IMG/VR virus record: IMGVR_UViG_3300036766_001189
Span: 1 to 48,722 of that record
Origin: a virus
DNA: 48,722 nucleotides
Strand: one strand, 5' to 3'
The notes under the pieces were generated by a model. The model had not been told where the DNA came from. It made no database searches and worked only from the letters and a program-made list of their open reading frames with translations. A program made the translations under genes and the position numbers. Shown piece after piece: positions 24,226 to 32,562 of this stretch (position 1 is the first letter of the stretch; every line of letters starts with the position of its first letter).

Positions 24226-24705
24226 ATGCTGACATCCCGTGCTCCTGCCTCTCGCCGCGTGCGCGCGGACCAGTTCCGCCCCGACACGGGCACGTCCATG
24301 ATCGATCCAGTGGCGCGCCTCGCGGACCTGTCCAGCCAGATGCAGATCCATCCGGGGCGCGCACCGGGCGGGTCGGGGGAGACCGGTGTGGGTCGGTGGG
24401 ACGCGAACGGCTACCGCCAGATGCTCCAAGATCGCCAGGAATACCTCGCCCTTCAGGACTACATGGGTGGGGGGAACGGCATCAACACCGCAACCGGGCC
24501 GGATCGCGCTTCGACGCGCACGCTGAACACCGCGACCGGCCACCAAGACCGTGGATCGTTTGGAATGGGCACAGGCGCGGATAACGCCGTACTTGAGGGG
24601 CTAGACGCCGCAGCGACCACCGGCACCCCCGAGGGCCAACAGGCAGCCCGCACTGAACGAACACGACTCAATGCGTCGCGATACGCCCGCCTTCCAGGAT
24701 ATTAA
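24226..24705 (+). CDS. Hypothetical virion-region protein
   Basis: 159 residues, one base after the preceding stop. Polar, Gly/Arg/Asn-rich with two predicted helices (RQMLQDRQEYLALQDYM). No family recognised. Belongs to the same uninterrupted series of six genes, 22982-27949. Confidence 0.6.
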   Translation: MLTSRAPASRRVRADQFRPDTGTSMIDPVARLADLSSQMQIHPGRAPGGSGETGVGRWDANGYRQMLQDRQEYLALQDYMGGGNGINTATGPDRASTRTLNTATGHQDRGSFGMGTGADNAVLEGLDAAATTGTPEGQQAARTERTRLNASRYARLPGY

Positions 24706-24707
24706 CT

Positions 24708-25586
24708 ATGCCACCCCAGATGCTTACCCTCCCCGAGGGAGGTCGTAATCGCTCGACCGCCGACCCGATGGCGGGACTCGCCACCCTCTTGAAACTGCGC
24801 TCGCCCTCGAATATGCAGTCCACCGGGGATGCGTATGGGGACAAGCGACGCAGCCAGATCCTCTCTGGCCAGGAGGACTACGCGCCCTCCGAACTAGACC
24901 AGATGACCACGCAGCTCGACCTGGGTGATCGCGGGTTGGGCGTGTCGCGTGACCTCGTTCGCGATGCCGGCATCCAGCACGGGGTCGAGGGCGAGCGGGT
25001 GGCGATGCAGAAACTCCAGCAGATGCTTTTGCCGGCACAGGTCAAGGGGCAGTATGACGTGCAGGCCGCGCGGGAGAACGCCACGGCCGCGAGTGCGCGC
25101 GCGCAGGCGTCCGAAAATGCGGCCCGCGAACGCGCCCAGATGACTGCTGATGCGGTGAACGCGCGTCAGACCGCGGGATTCACCCAGGGGGACAAAGCGC
25201 GGGAAGATGAGCAAGCGGCCAAAGCGGCTGCGGCGGCTGCGCTTGCCGCATTGCGAGCACAACAGGGTGTCCCGGCCCCGATAAGCAAGGCCCTCCAGGA
25301 CGCGCGCGCGGGCTACGAGGGCGTCCACCCGATGAACAGCCTCCTCCGCATGTTCGGGCAGACGCCGAACGCGGACACCCGCTACGAGCAGTCCCTCACC
25401 GACGTCCTGAGCCGGCAAGGCGCGCTGGAGAATGTCCAGAAAGCCTCCGCCCTGTTGGGCCGTTACCCCGGCGAAACGCTGGATGCAAAGCTGGCCGCGA
25501 TGCAGGCGGACCCCCAAGCGCCATTCGACGTGACGGATCTCTCCGACTACGAGCGGCAGTACCTCACGCTGAAGATGGGACGCTAA
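24708..25586 (+). CDS. Putative internal virion (ejection) protein
   Basis: 292 residues, mostly Ala/Glu/Arg/Gln helices; residues about 120-190 form a long charged helix with Ala repeats. Long helical, Ala-rich proteins downstream of the tail genes in podoviruses are usually packaged inside the head and ejected with the DNA. No catalytic motif is visible. The role is inferred from composition and location. Confidence 0.6.
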   Translation: MPPQMLTLPEGGRNRSTADPMAGLATLLKLRSPSNMQSTGDAYGDKRRSQILSGQEDYAPSELDQMTTQLDLGDRGLGVSRDLVRDAGIQHGVEGERVAMQKLQQMLLPAQVKGQYDVQAARENATAASARAQASENAARERAQMTADAVNARQTAGFTQGDKAREDEQAAKAAAAAALAALRAQQGVPAPISKALQDARAGYEGVHPMNSLLRMFGQTPNADTRYEQSLTDVLSRQGALENVQKASALLGRYPGETLDAKLAAMQADPQAPFDVTDLSDYERQYLTLKMGR

Positions 25587-25587
25587 C

Positions 25588-26919
25588 ATGCCTCGTGAAC
25601 AGACCCTCGACGAGATCCTCGCCGGAGCCAAGCAGTTCCTCGGTCAGCGATCCGTGACCGATGAGGCGCGCGATTTCGCGACGAGTGAAGCGGCGGTCAG
25701 ACGGGCGGCACAACGCCTCACGCCGGCTGGACGGGTGAAGGCGTATGGCGCCCCCGTGGTGGAGGGGCTGCGGGCAGCCGCCCTCCCGGCCTCCTTCCTG
25801 ACCGGGCCAGTGGGTATGGCCGCGGGCGGGGCGCTTGCGCTGGAGGGGCTCCAGGCGGCGGCGAAGGATCCCTCCGCGATGAACATGGGCATGGCCGGCC
25901 TCGGCATGCTGCCGTATGCGCGGGCCGCACGTGGGGCGTGGCGGGGCGCGTCAGCGGCTGCGGACGTCGCGCCAGACATCCTGCATGGGGCAGACATGTT
26001 CTCGGACGTCGTCGGCCGCGGTGGGCGAGGCCCGGTGGCCACGGCTGGAGCCTCGCGTGTGCCGTATGTGGCCCAAGTGACTCACCCCGCTTCAGAAGCT
26101 CAACACGGGGCGGACATGTTCAACGACGTAATTAGTCGTGGCGGACAAGGCCCCGTATCGGCTGCCGGAGCCTCGCGGGTACCCTATGTCGCTCAGCACA
26201 CTCCTAACCCCCACCCGGAGACTCTTCAGGGGGCAGGAATGTATGCCGACGTGCTCTCGCGACGGGTTACGCCGGTGGAGGAGAGCGTTCAGGGGCTCCA
26301 AGCGACGTTGCCGCCGAGGGTGGTTCGTCAGCCCTATACGATGCCGGAGCCCCTCGCACCGAGTGGTCCTCGTCCCAACGCGGGCGGTCGCCTCACGAAG
26401 GGGGGAACCCCACGTCCGGGTACGCCTATTCAGGAGAGTATCTTGGAAGGGCTCCGAGCCGCGGGTGCTGACAGCCCCCTCCCGGGGGGCAGCCTACCCC
26501 CGAACGTTCGCGCGTATGACCCGGCCCCTGAAGTGGAACGACTGAAACAGATCCTCCGTAACCAAGACCGCCGCCTCCAGGATCGCCGTGTGCTGGGTGG
26601 CCCCGGCGACGTCCCCGCCAACCCCGAAGCCCAGGCACTCGAAGCGTTGCGCGTGACGGCGGGTCGTGCCCCCACAGGCGACTGGCGCAGCACCCCGCCC
26701 CCAGCAGACCTGGTGGCCAAAGCTCGCCTGATCCCCGCGCACGCCCAGAAGACCCAGGTGGACCTCGCCAACGAGATCATCAAGGAAGGCTACCCCGGCT
26801 GGGATCCCCACGTGCGCGTGAAGACCATCAAGGCCCCACTCTATCCCGAGGGGGGCGCGAAGGGCAGCAATCGCAAGGCCATGCGTCAACGCGAGAAGAT
26901 CGCCGGGATGAGGGATTAA
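25588..26919 (+). CDS. Putative internal virion protein with 40-residue repeats
   Basis: 443 residues. A hydrophobic Gly/Ala segment near residues 60-95 (LPASFLTGPVGMAAGGALAL) could insert in a membrane during ejection. Three repeats start at residues 133, 173 and 214 with HGADMFSDV-like units and two copies of the GASRVPYVAQ end, a period of 40-41 residues. The C-terminal third is helical and basic. No family recognised. Confidence 0.62.
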   Translation: MPREQTLDEILAGAKQFLGQRSVTDEARDFATSEAAVRRAAQRLTPAGRVKAYGAPVVEGLRAAALPASFLTGPVGMAAGGALALEGLQAAAKDPSAMNMGMAGLGMLPYARAARGAWRGASAAADVAPDILHGADMFSDVVGRGGRGPVATAGASRVPYVAQVTHPASEAQHGADMFNDVISRGGQGPVSAAGASRVPYVAQHTPNPHPETLQGAGMYADVLSRRVTPVEESVQGLQATLPPRVVRQPYTMPEPLAPSGPRPNAGGRLTKGGTPRPGTPIQESILEGLRAAGADSPLPGGSLPPNVRAYDPAPEVERLKQILRNQDRRLQDRRVLGGPGDVPANPEAQALEALRVTAGRAPTGDWRSTPPPADLVAKARLIPAHAQKTQVDLANEIIKEGYPGWDPHVRVKTIKAPLYPEGGAKGSNRKAMRQREKIAGMRD

Positions 26920-26920
26920 C

Positions 26921-27949
26921 GTGCCGATCAGGCTGAAGGGTGACGCGGGGCCAGCCCCCTCCCCGACAACGGGCGGGGGCATCCATCTCCGCGCGCCGGA
27001 TTCGGGCGGAGCCCTGCCAGAGGACTACCAGCCACCCGTCGCGCCTCCCGCGGCCGAGACGCCCGGAGTGAACCCCGCCCTGATGGTGGGGGGAGCCGCA
27101 GCTCTGGGTGGGCTCGCCTACGCGGGCTCCAAGATGGCCAGCATGCCCGGGGCGCTGGGTAAGATCGGCAAAGTGGCCAGCTTGGTCAACGCCCTCCGCC
27201 AGCAGGCCATGCTGAGTGGGTTCGCGCTCCCCAAGTCCATGCTCGGGAACGTGGGTGCGGCGGTCAACGCGAGCGCCGAGCGCGGCTCGATGGCCCCGCT
27301 CAAGGCGCTCCTGTCCAGACAGACCCTCCAGGATGCGGTGCAGTCCTTCAAGACCGGAAGCGGCGCGGTGATCAATCCGGCGGGATATACGGCCAATTTG
27401 CCGAAAGCCCTGTCTCTGCCAGGTCGTGCGATGGGCGCCTTCGACGAGGCCACCCAGAAAGCCTTGCAGCGCGGGGGACTGACCGCCAATGAGGCCATGA
27501 CCGAGACGCTCCAGGCGCCCTTGACGGGCGGTTTGTCCAAGGCGTTCCGGGACAATCCTTGGGCACAATATCTGATCCCGTTTCGTCGCACGCCCTTCAA
27601 TCAGCTCACGGAGGGACTCCTCTCGATGAGCCCCGAGGCCATGAGGGCGAACCCACGGGTGACAGCGGCCTACATGGCTCTGGGTGCGGGGCATGGTGCA
27701 GCGACGGCGGATGATCCCGAGCCTTACTCTATCCCCTTGGCGATTGCGGGGGCCGGTCGGCGGGGACTGCCGTACGGGCTGGCCACGATAGCCGGTCGTG
27801 CCCTCGCCGGGGGTAAACCCGATTCGGCCGCGGCCTCTAGCATGACCCCGATCAGCGACTACGGCATCACCTCCTCAGTCGCCGACCCGACCCGCGCATT
27901 TCGCCAACCCGCGGCCCTCTCGGCCCTCAAGAAGATCGGTCTCCAGTAA
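26921..27949 (+). CDS. Putative internal virion protein
   Basis: 342 residues from GTG 26921, one base after the previous stop. A hydrophobic helix near residue 50 (LMVGGAAALGGLAYAGSKMA) is followed by a long Ala/Leu/Lys-rich helical region and a Gly/Pro-rich tail. The membrane-active helix suits a protein that forms part of the channel for DNA ejection. Overlaps the holin start by one base (TAATG). Confidence 0.6.
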   Translation: MPIRLKGDAGPAPSPTTGGGIHLRAPDSGGALPEDYQPPVAPPAAETPGVNPALMVGGAAALGGLAYAGSKMASMPGALGKIGKVASLVNALRQQAMLSGFALPKSMLGNVGAAVNASAERGSMAPLKALLSRQTLQDAVQSFKTGSGAVINPAGYTANLPKALSLPGRAMGAFDEATQKALQRGGLTANEAMTETLQAPLTGGLSKAFRDNPWAQYLIPFRRTPFNQLTEGLLSMSPEAMRANPRVTAAYMALGAGHGAATADDPEPYSIPLAIAGAGRRGLPYGLATIAGRALAGGKPDSAAASSMTPISDYGITSSVADPTRAFRQPAALSALKKIGLQ

Positions 27950-28185
27950 TGGCCACTGACCCGCTCTCTCAGCGCGAATTCGACACCTGGCGCGAAAGCG
28001 ACGAGGCGTTCAAACGTGAGATGCGTGATCACATCCTGGTGCAGACGACCACGAATCTGGCCGTCGAGGGGCGTGTGACGTCCCTCGAAACCCACCGTGA
28101 GCACGCCATCATCGGGATCGGCATCTTCTCCTCGATCATCAGCACGATCGTGGGGAGTATCGCGGGCTTCATCTTCGGGAGATAA
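27949..28185 (+). CDS. Putative holin with C-terminal membrane helix
   Basis: 78 residues: a charged helical N-terminal half (about residues 1-52) and one hydrophobic C-terminal span (IIGIGIFSSIISTIVGSIAGF). This resembles the XhlA-type haemolysin/holin-like layout. It lies directly before the endolysin gene. Holins make the membrane holes that release or activate endolysin. The assignment depends on topology and neighbours. Confidence 0.7.
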   Translation: MATDPLSQREFDTWRESDEAFKREMRDHILVQTTTNLAVEGRVTSLETHREHAIIGIGIFSSIISTIVGSIAGFIFGR

Positions 28186-28186
28186 C

Positions 28187-28732
28187 ATGGCGGCCGTGGA
28201 GTTACCCAAGGGGTTCCGGTTCTACAAGGGACTCATCGAGCAGATCGCGACCGAGCACGGGTTGGATCCCCTCCTCGTGCATGCGGTGGTGTGGCAGGAG
28301 AGCGCCTACAACACGGACGCCTTTCGGTATGAGCCTGACTTCTGGAATCGCTACCTCAAGGGAAACCCCAAGTATCGCGATCTGAACCCGCGGCGCGTCT
28401 CCTCCAGCTACGGGTTGATGCAAACGATGTTCAGTCGCATCTGGGAGGACCGCATCGCCGACAACGACACCATCCCGCCCGAGCACCTCTTCATCCCGGA
28501 GATCGGCCTGCATGTCGGGTGTGGGCTGTTGGCGGAGTTGCTGGTGTGGGCCAAGACGCGCACCGCCCCGCCCGGTATCATTGCCGTCCCCGAACTGATC
28601 GCCCTCGCGGCCTACAACGGAGGCCGGGGTGGGAATGACCCCGCGAAGAACTGGCCCCTCCGCAATGGGGTCTACGCCGGCCAGGTGCTCGCGAAACGCG
28701 CCCTCGTCGCGGCAGCCTACACTTACGCGTAA
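28187..28732 (+). CDS. Lytic transglycosylase (SLT domain), endolysin
   Basis: 181 residues from ATG 28187, one base after the holin stop; a longer upstream frame overlaps the holin and has no start signal. E38 in VWQESAYN is the catalytic acid, and SSSYGLMQ at 72-79 is the SLT signature. A further Asn-Gly motif, AAYNGG, lies near residue 145. It cleaves the glycan strands of peptidoglycan. No signal peptide, so release needs the holin. Confidence 0.9.
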   Translation: MAAVELPKGFRFYKGLIEQIATEHGLDPLLVHAVVWQESAYNTDAFRYEPDFWNRYLKGNPKYRDLNPRRVSSSYGLMQTMFSRIWEDRIADNDTIPPEHLFIPEIGLHVGCGLLAELLVWAKTRTAPPGIIAVPELIALAAYNGGRGGNDPAKNWPLRNGVYAGQVLAKRALVAAAYTYA

Positions 28733-28765
28733 GTGTCTGCACTATTACACAGGAGGAGACCGCCG

Positions 28766-29233
28766 ATGCCAATCGCCAGCACGCCCCAACCCGGTGACGT
28801 CCTCCTCTACAAGGGTACGGGGGCGTATGGGTGGGCTATTCGCCTTAAGACGTGGCACCCCGTGGGCCATGTCGAGGTGTACGTCGGCGGCGGTGACGCG
28901 GTCGCCAGCCGCAACGGCCTTGGCGTGAATGAATACCCCCTCCGCACCCGCGACCTCCTCCACGTCCTCCGCCCCGAGCAGCCCTTCGACCTGATCGCCG
29001 CAATGGCGTGGTTTCGCACCGCCAAGGGCCTCCCCTATGGGTGGGCGGATCTCCTCCAGTTTGTCGGCCTGAACGTCAACCGGCGCGGCATCGTCTGTAG
29101 TCCCTTCGCGACCCTCTTCCTCCGCGCGGGCGGTATCCCCGTCTTCAATGACGAGCCGGCCGAAAAGATCGCCCCCTTCCAATTCCTCACCTCTGAGACG
29201 CTCTCGCCTGTGCCCCCGCCCTGGGTGGCATAG
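28766..29233 (+). CDS. YiiX/NlpC-P60-like papain-fold amidase
   Basis: 155 residues from ATG 28766 with AGGAGGAG upstream. PGDVLLYKG at 9-17, H35 in VGHVEVYVGG and C111 in IVCSPF give the circularly permuted NlpC/P60 (YiiX-like) arrangement, in which the His precedes the Cys. Such enzymes hydrolyse peptide or ester bonds in cell-wall peptides or lipids. Next to the transglycosylase it probably acts as a second lysis enzyme. The family is fairly sure, the substrate is not. Confidence 0.75.
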   Translation: MPIASTPQPGDVLLYKGTGAYGWAIRLKTWHPVGHVEVYVGGGDAVASRNGLGVNEYPLRTRDLLHVLRPEQPFDLIAAMAWFRTAKGLPYGWADLLQFVGLNVNRRGIVCSPFATLFLRAGGIPVFNDEPAEKIAPFQFLTSETLSPVPPPWVA

Positions 29234-29245
29234 GACGTGCAACGG

Positions 29246-29289
29246 CATCCCTCCACCGGGATGGGTGTCGTCTCGGCACGGATCGTGCC
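29246..29289 (+). terminator. Two hairpins after the lysis cassette
   Basis: CATCCC-N6-GGGATG (29246-29263) and GGCACG-GAT-CGTGCC (29275-29289) are perfect 6-bp stems in the 101-base gap after the amidase gene. Only a weak TCTTCCC follows, so termination would be partial. Confidence 0.3.
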
Positions 29290-29334
29290 TCTTCCCGCAA
29301 CACACCCCTCATTCGTCCCTCAAGGAGGACATTC

Positions 29335-30435
29335 GTGGCCGATATGTGTTCTGCATGCCAGACGAACAAGGCTCGACGTCGGGGTCTCTGTGATCGCTGC
29401 CGGCTGTCCCCCGCGCCATTGACGGCCGCAGCCGCCGTCGCGGCGGACCGGGATCGACTCCAAGCGACCGGGGCGTTGGCCGCACTCCGCGCCAAATATA
29501 GCGAGGCCTTGAGGACCATCGAACGGCAGGACCAGGAGTTGCAGGCGCTCGACATTCTCGGGGCCAGTGTTGACACGGTCACGATTAAACCGAAACAGGG
29601 ATCGGGCGCCGGGGAAGCCACCGCGGTGCTTGTCGCGAGCGATTGGCACATCGAGGAACTGGTCGGCAACGAAATGGGCGGGCTCAACACCTACACGCCC
29701 GAGATCGCCGAACGGGATGCGCGGACCTTCTTCACCGCTGGACTTCGATTGATCCGCCTCCTCCAGCAGGACGTGAAGATCGAGACGACCGTGCTGGCCC
29801 TGCTCGGGGACTTCATCACCAACCAGATCCACGGTGCGGAGAACGCCGAAAAGAACGCCTGCCTCCCCACGGACGCCATCGTGCGTGCCCAGAATCTCCT
29901 CATCAGCGGGATCGAATTCCTCCTCGACCACTCCACGATGGCCTTGGTGATCCCCTGCCACAGTGGCAACCACGCCCGCACGACCCTCAAGACGCGCTTC
30001 GCCACGGAGAACGGCCACTCCCTCGAATATCTGATGTACCTCCATCTCGCGGCCTACTTCCGCAACGAGCCACGAGTCACGTTCGTCATCCCTGGTGGTC
30101 AACACAGTTACCTCCAGGTGTATGATCAGACCATTCGTTTCCACCACGGCCACAGCGTCAAGTATGGCGGCGGGGTGGGCGGCATCTACATTCCCGTGAA
30201 CAAGGCCCTCGCGCAGTGGGACCGGGCGCGGCGCGCCGATCTGGACGTCTTCGGCCACTTCCACCAGATGAAGGATGGCGGGAAGTTCATCTGTAACGGA
30301 TCGATCATCGGCTACAACGCGTTCGCCCTGGCCATCAAGGCGGACTACGAGCGGCCCAAACAGACCTTGTTCCTGATGGACAAGAAGCGGGGTCGGACCT
30401 GCACGTGGCCCATCCTCTTCCCGGAGCGGACGTGA
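29335..30435 (+). CDS. Calcineurin-like metallophosphoesterase with N-terminal zinc ribbon
   Basis: 366 residues from GTG 29335 with AAGGAGG upstream. C5-x2-C8 and C19-x2-C22 make a zinc ribbon at the very N-terminus. A linker of about 80 residues leads to the phosphoesterase: D103-x-H105, G-D159, N212-H213 and G-H308-x-H310, the full two-metal set. Such phage enzymes may be DNA nucleases of the Mre11/SbcD type or small-molecule phosphatases; there is no SbcC-like partner here. Metal chemistry is confident, substrate unknown. Confidence 0.88.
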   Translation: MADMCSACQTNKARRRGLCDRCRLSPAPLTAAAAVAADRDRLQATGALAALRAKYSEALRTIERQDQELQALDILGASVDTVTIKPKQGSGAGEATAVLVASDWHIEELVGNEMGGLNTYTPEIAERDARTFFTAGLRLIRLLQQDVKIETTVLALLGDFITNQIHGAENAEKNACLPTDAIVRAQNLLISGIEFLLDHSTMALVIPCHSGNHARTTLKTRFATENGHSLEYLMYLHLAAYFRNEPRVTFVIPGGQHSYLQVYDQTIRFHHGHSVKYGGGVGGIYIPVNKALAQWDRARRADLDVFGHFHQMKDGGKFICNGSIIGYNAFALAIKADYERPKQTLFLMDKKRGRTCTWPILFPERT

Positions 30436-30584
30436 GCGCGACCGTACTCGGCCTTGTGGCCCTCGCCTATCTGGGGGTGGCGGTGGATCTCTTCCTCACC
30501 CAGCGGTGGGGGTTGTCGCTCGCGTTCGTGGCGTATGCGTTCGCCAACCTCGGCTTCATCTGGGACATTACGGGGGCGAAATGA
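30432..30584 (+). CDS. 50-residue membrane protein with two spans
   Basis: GTG 30432 overlaps the previous stop and the TGA overlaps the next ATG, so it is embedded in the operon. Two hydrophobic segments (residues 3-20 and 28-46) are joined by a short loop containing TQRWG. No family; a small inner-membrane protein. Confidence 0.6.
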   Translation: MSATVLGLVALAYLGVAVDLFLTQRWGLSLAFVAYAFANLGFIWDITGAK

Positions 30585-30904
30585 CCGAACCGCGCTTCAC
30601 GATCGTTCGATGGCATGACGCGTGGGCGGACTCGGTGGGGGCGGTCACCATCAGCGACGCCCTGCTCACCCACAAGCCGGAAACCATCCGCACAGTCGGG
30701 TGGCTGCTGGTGGATGACCCGATGGGGGTCAGTCTGGCGAACGAGGTCTGTGGAGACGGATCCTATCGCGGCCGGACCTTCGTGCCGCGGGCAATGATCG
30801 TCAGCGTCACCGTGTATGAGCTACGCGCACCCCGCGCACCCCGCGCCCCCCGCGTCCCTCGGAAACCGCGGCTCGCGCCGCCTCTCGTGGAGGATACGAT
30901 ATGA
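30581..30904 (+). CDS. Conserved hypothetical phage protein with basic proline tail
   Basis: 107 residues. The first 80 form a compact alpha/beta domain containing IVRWHDAWADS and TVGWLLVDDPMGVSLANE, which I recognise as a recurring small phage protein of unknown role. The C-terminus has repeats of Ala-Pro-Arg (RAPRAPRAPRVPRK), likely a flexible nucleic-acid-binding tail. ATGA coupling on both sides. Confidence 0.7.
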   Translation: MTEPRFTIVRWHDAWADSVGAVTISDALLTHKPETIRTVGWLLVDDPMGVSLANEVCGDGSYRGRTFVPRAMIVSVTVYELRAPRAPRAPRVPRKPRLAPPLVEDTI

Positions 30905-31440
30905 GCGCACTCTGTTGTGGATGCGACCCCTCCTGCAAAGGAGGCCCCCATTATTGCGAGGTACACACCGCGCCCTGCGCCGGGCTCCCAGTGGACGCGG
31001 CTACACGCAAGACCTACCCCATCGCAAGCGGCGTCCTTGGTTACTTCCCGAACGCCCTCGCGGTCATCTCGCACGTCAGTTACCGCGGCAACGAGCAGCA
31101 CAACCCCGGCCAGCCGCTCCATTGGGATCGGACCAAATCCACCGATGAGGCGGACGCCCTGATACGCCATTTCCTCCTCCGGGGCACCCTTGACACCGAC
31201 GGGCTCCGACACTCAGCAAAGATGGCGTGGCGGGCGCTGGCCCTCCTCCAGAAGGAAATAGAGGCGGAGGTCACCCGGGCGACGAACCAGGCGACCTCGC
31301 CGCCCCTTCGTGTCGTGGTCTGCCCGCAGACGGACGTGGCATGTACGTCCTCCTGTAGCGATCGAGAGGTCCGCGAGTGTCAGGGGTTCAAGATGCGGCG
31401 ACAGGATCAGCGGGGGCTGCCGCGGGAGATCGCCCGATGA
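30901..31440 (+). CDS. DUF5664 / MazZ-like dATP-dGTP diphosphohydrolase
   Basis: 179 residues. Residues about 38-120 carry the family block: ASGVLGYFPNAL, GNEQHNPGQPLHWDR-x-KSTDEAD and the HSAKMAWRALALLQKEIE helix. Pfam describes this as the N-terminal domain of dATP/dGTP diphosphohydrolase (MazZ of cyanophage S-2L), which turns dGTP into dGMP for Z-base synthesis. Cys clusters flank it (CCGCDPSC at 5-12; several Cys after residue 140). The family is also common in phages without Z DNA. ATGA-coupled to the DatZ-like gene. Confidence 0.85.
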   Translation: MSALCCGCDPSCKGGPHYCEVHTAPCAGLPVDAATRKTYPIASGVLGYFPNALAVISHVSYRGNEQHNPGQPLHWDRTKSTDEADALIRHFLLRGTLDTDGLRHSAKMAWRALALLQKEIEAEVTRATNQATSPPLRVVVCPQTDVACTSSCSDREVRECQGFKMRRQDQRGLPREIAR

Positions 31441-32501
31441 CCCTGATCTCGCACTCCTGGATCAAAACCTCCACCGGGCGACGGTTCGACCCCTTCTCCA
31501 TCGACCCGGATCAGATCATCCTGGAGGACATCGCGCAGGCCCTCTCGAACATCTGCCGATTCACGGGGCATTGCCGCGAGTTTTACTGCCCAACCGAGGA
31601 TCAGCGCATCCTGACCGCGGACTTGCGTTGGGTGGCCGCGGGGGATCTTCAGCAAAACGATCTCCTCCTCGGATGCGATGAACAACCAGTCAAAGCCAAC
31701 ACCGGGAGGCAATATCGTCCTTCTCGGGTGACTACTCGTCTCCCAATAAAACGACACGTCTGGCGATTGGAGTTGAGTGACGGATCGTGCGTCAAAAGTT
31801 CCGATGAACATCCGTGGCTCGCTTCTGGAAAAATATCTAACCCTCACAAGTGGTTCACAACCGAAGCCCTTGCCCGCGATGTACGGCACGGCCGAACGCG
31901 TTGGCTCCATCGTTTTTTCGATATCTGGGAGACCGGGTGGCTATCCCAACGACTCTTAGATACTTTCGTTCAGGCCCTCTTGGAGAATGCGTTTCGTAAA
32001 GAATTACGGAGTGTCGAAAAGGTACGAATTCAACGGGCCTACGACGAGGGAGAGCAGTGGGTGATCGGACTGGAAACCTCAGCACATACGTATTTCTCCG
32101 AGGGGTTCTGCGCGCACAACTCGGTGGCGGAACATGCCTACACCGTGTCGCTGTATTGCGACCCCGCCGACGCACTGGCCGGCCTCCTCCATGACGCGTC
32201 CGAAGCCTATCTCGCGGATGTCGCCCGCCCCATCAAGCACCACGCCGACATGGCGGCGTATCGCGCCATCGAAGCGAGTGTCGAGGCCGCGATCAACCGG
32301 AAGTTCGGCCTGCGCTACCCGAAGCCCGCCAGCGTCGAGGAGGCGGATAGCCGTCTCTGCATCACGGAGGCGCGGCAACTCCTCCCGGATGTGGATGAGT
32401 GGAACTGGCCCCACCCGCCGTATGAGGGGCTCACCATTGCGTGTCACCGCCCGCGGATCGCGAAGCGGATGTTCCTCGACCGCTACGCGGAGCTCACATA
32501 G
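31437..32501 (+). CDS. DatZ-like HD phosphohydrolase interrupted by an intein
   Basis: 354-residue precursor. Removing residues 51-228 leaves a 176-residue HD-domain protein, the length of cyanophage DatZ (about 175). H233 in SVAEH, H252-D253 in LLHDASEAYL and D304 are the expected metal ligands. DatZ-type enzymes dephosphorylate dATP to deoxyadenosine and keep A out of Z-DNA; YfbR-like relatives act on other deoxynucleotides. The intein splits the RFTGH-x4-Y / SVAEH active-site motif, so activity requires splicing. ATGA-coupled to the MazZ-like gene. A general dNTP phosphatase role is the alternative. Confidence 0.88.
   Translation: MTLISHSWIKTSTGRRFDPFSIDPDQIILEDIAQALSNICRFTGHCREFYCPTEDQRILTADLRWVAAGDLQQNDLLLGCDEQPVKANTGRQYRPSRVTTRLPIKRHVWRLELSDGSCVKSSDEHPWLASGKISNPHKWFTTEALARDVRHGRTRWLHRFFDIWETGWLSQRLLDTFVQALLENAFRKELRSVEKVRIQRAYDEGEQWVIGLETSAHTYFSEGFCAHNSVAEHAYTVSLYCDPADALAGLLHDASEAYLADVARPIKHHADMAAYRAIEASVEAAINRKFGLRYPKPASVEEADSRLCITEARQLLPDVDEWNWPHPPYEGLTIACHRPRIAKRMFLDRYAELT
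31587..32120 (+). other. Mini-intein (178 residues) in the DatZ-like protein
   Basis: Begins with Cys (residue 51 of the precursor) and the block-A pattern CPTEDQRILT-x-G DL. Block B contains SSDEHPWL with the conserved His, block F VIGLETSAHTYFSEGF, and the end is Ala-His-Asn followed by extein Ser. All splice-essential residues are present. It is too short for a LAGLIDADG or HNH homing endonuclease. G+C over 31681-31860 is 49% by count, against 70% in 32161-32220 of the extein, which suggests recent arrival. Confidence 0.92.
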
Positions 32502-32504
32502 CCA

Positions 32505-32513
32505 TGCGATAAT
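32505..32513 (+). promoter_or_regulatory. Candidate extended -10 promoter for the secreted-protein pair
   Basis: TGCGATAAT matches an extended -10 (TG-n-TATAAT with one mismatch). It lies four bases after the DatZ-like stop and about 50 bases before the protease ATG. No -35 is seen, as expected for this class. It could give the two exported proteins their own transcript. Confidence 0.35.
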
Positions 32514-32562
32514 AGAGAGGTGGGCACCCCCGCTCACCCTCTCCCGGAAGGCCCGTCTCGCC

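Noticed and set aside
30901-32501. Full Z-DNA (diaminopurine) biosynthesis cluster
   Set aside because: No PurZ-like GTP-binding synthetase is visible, so a complete pathway cannot be claimed.
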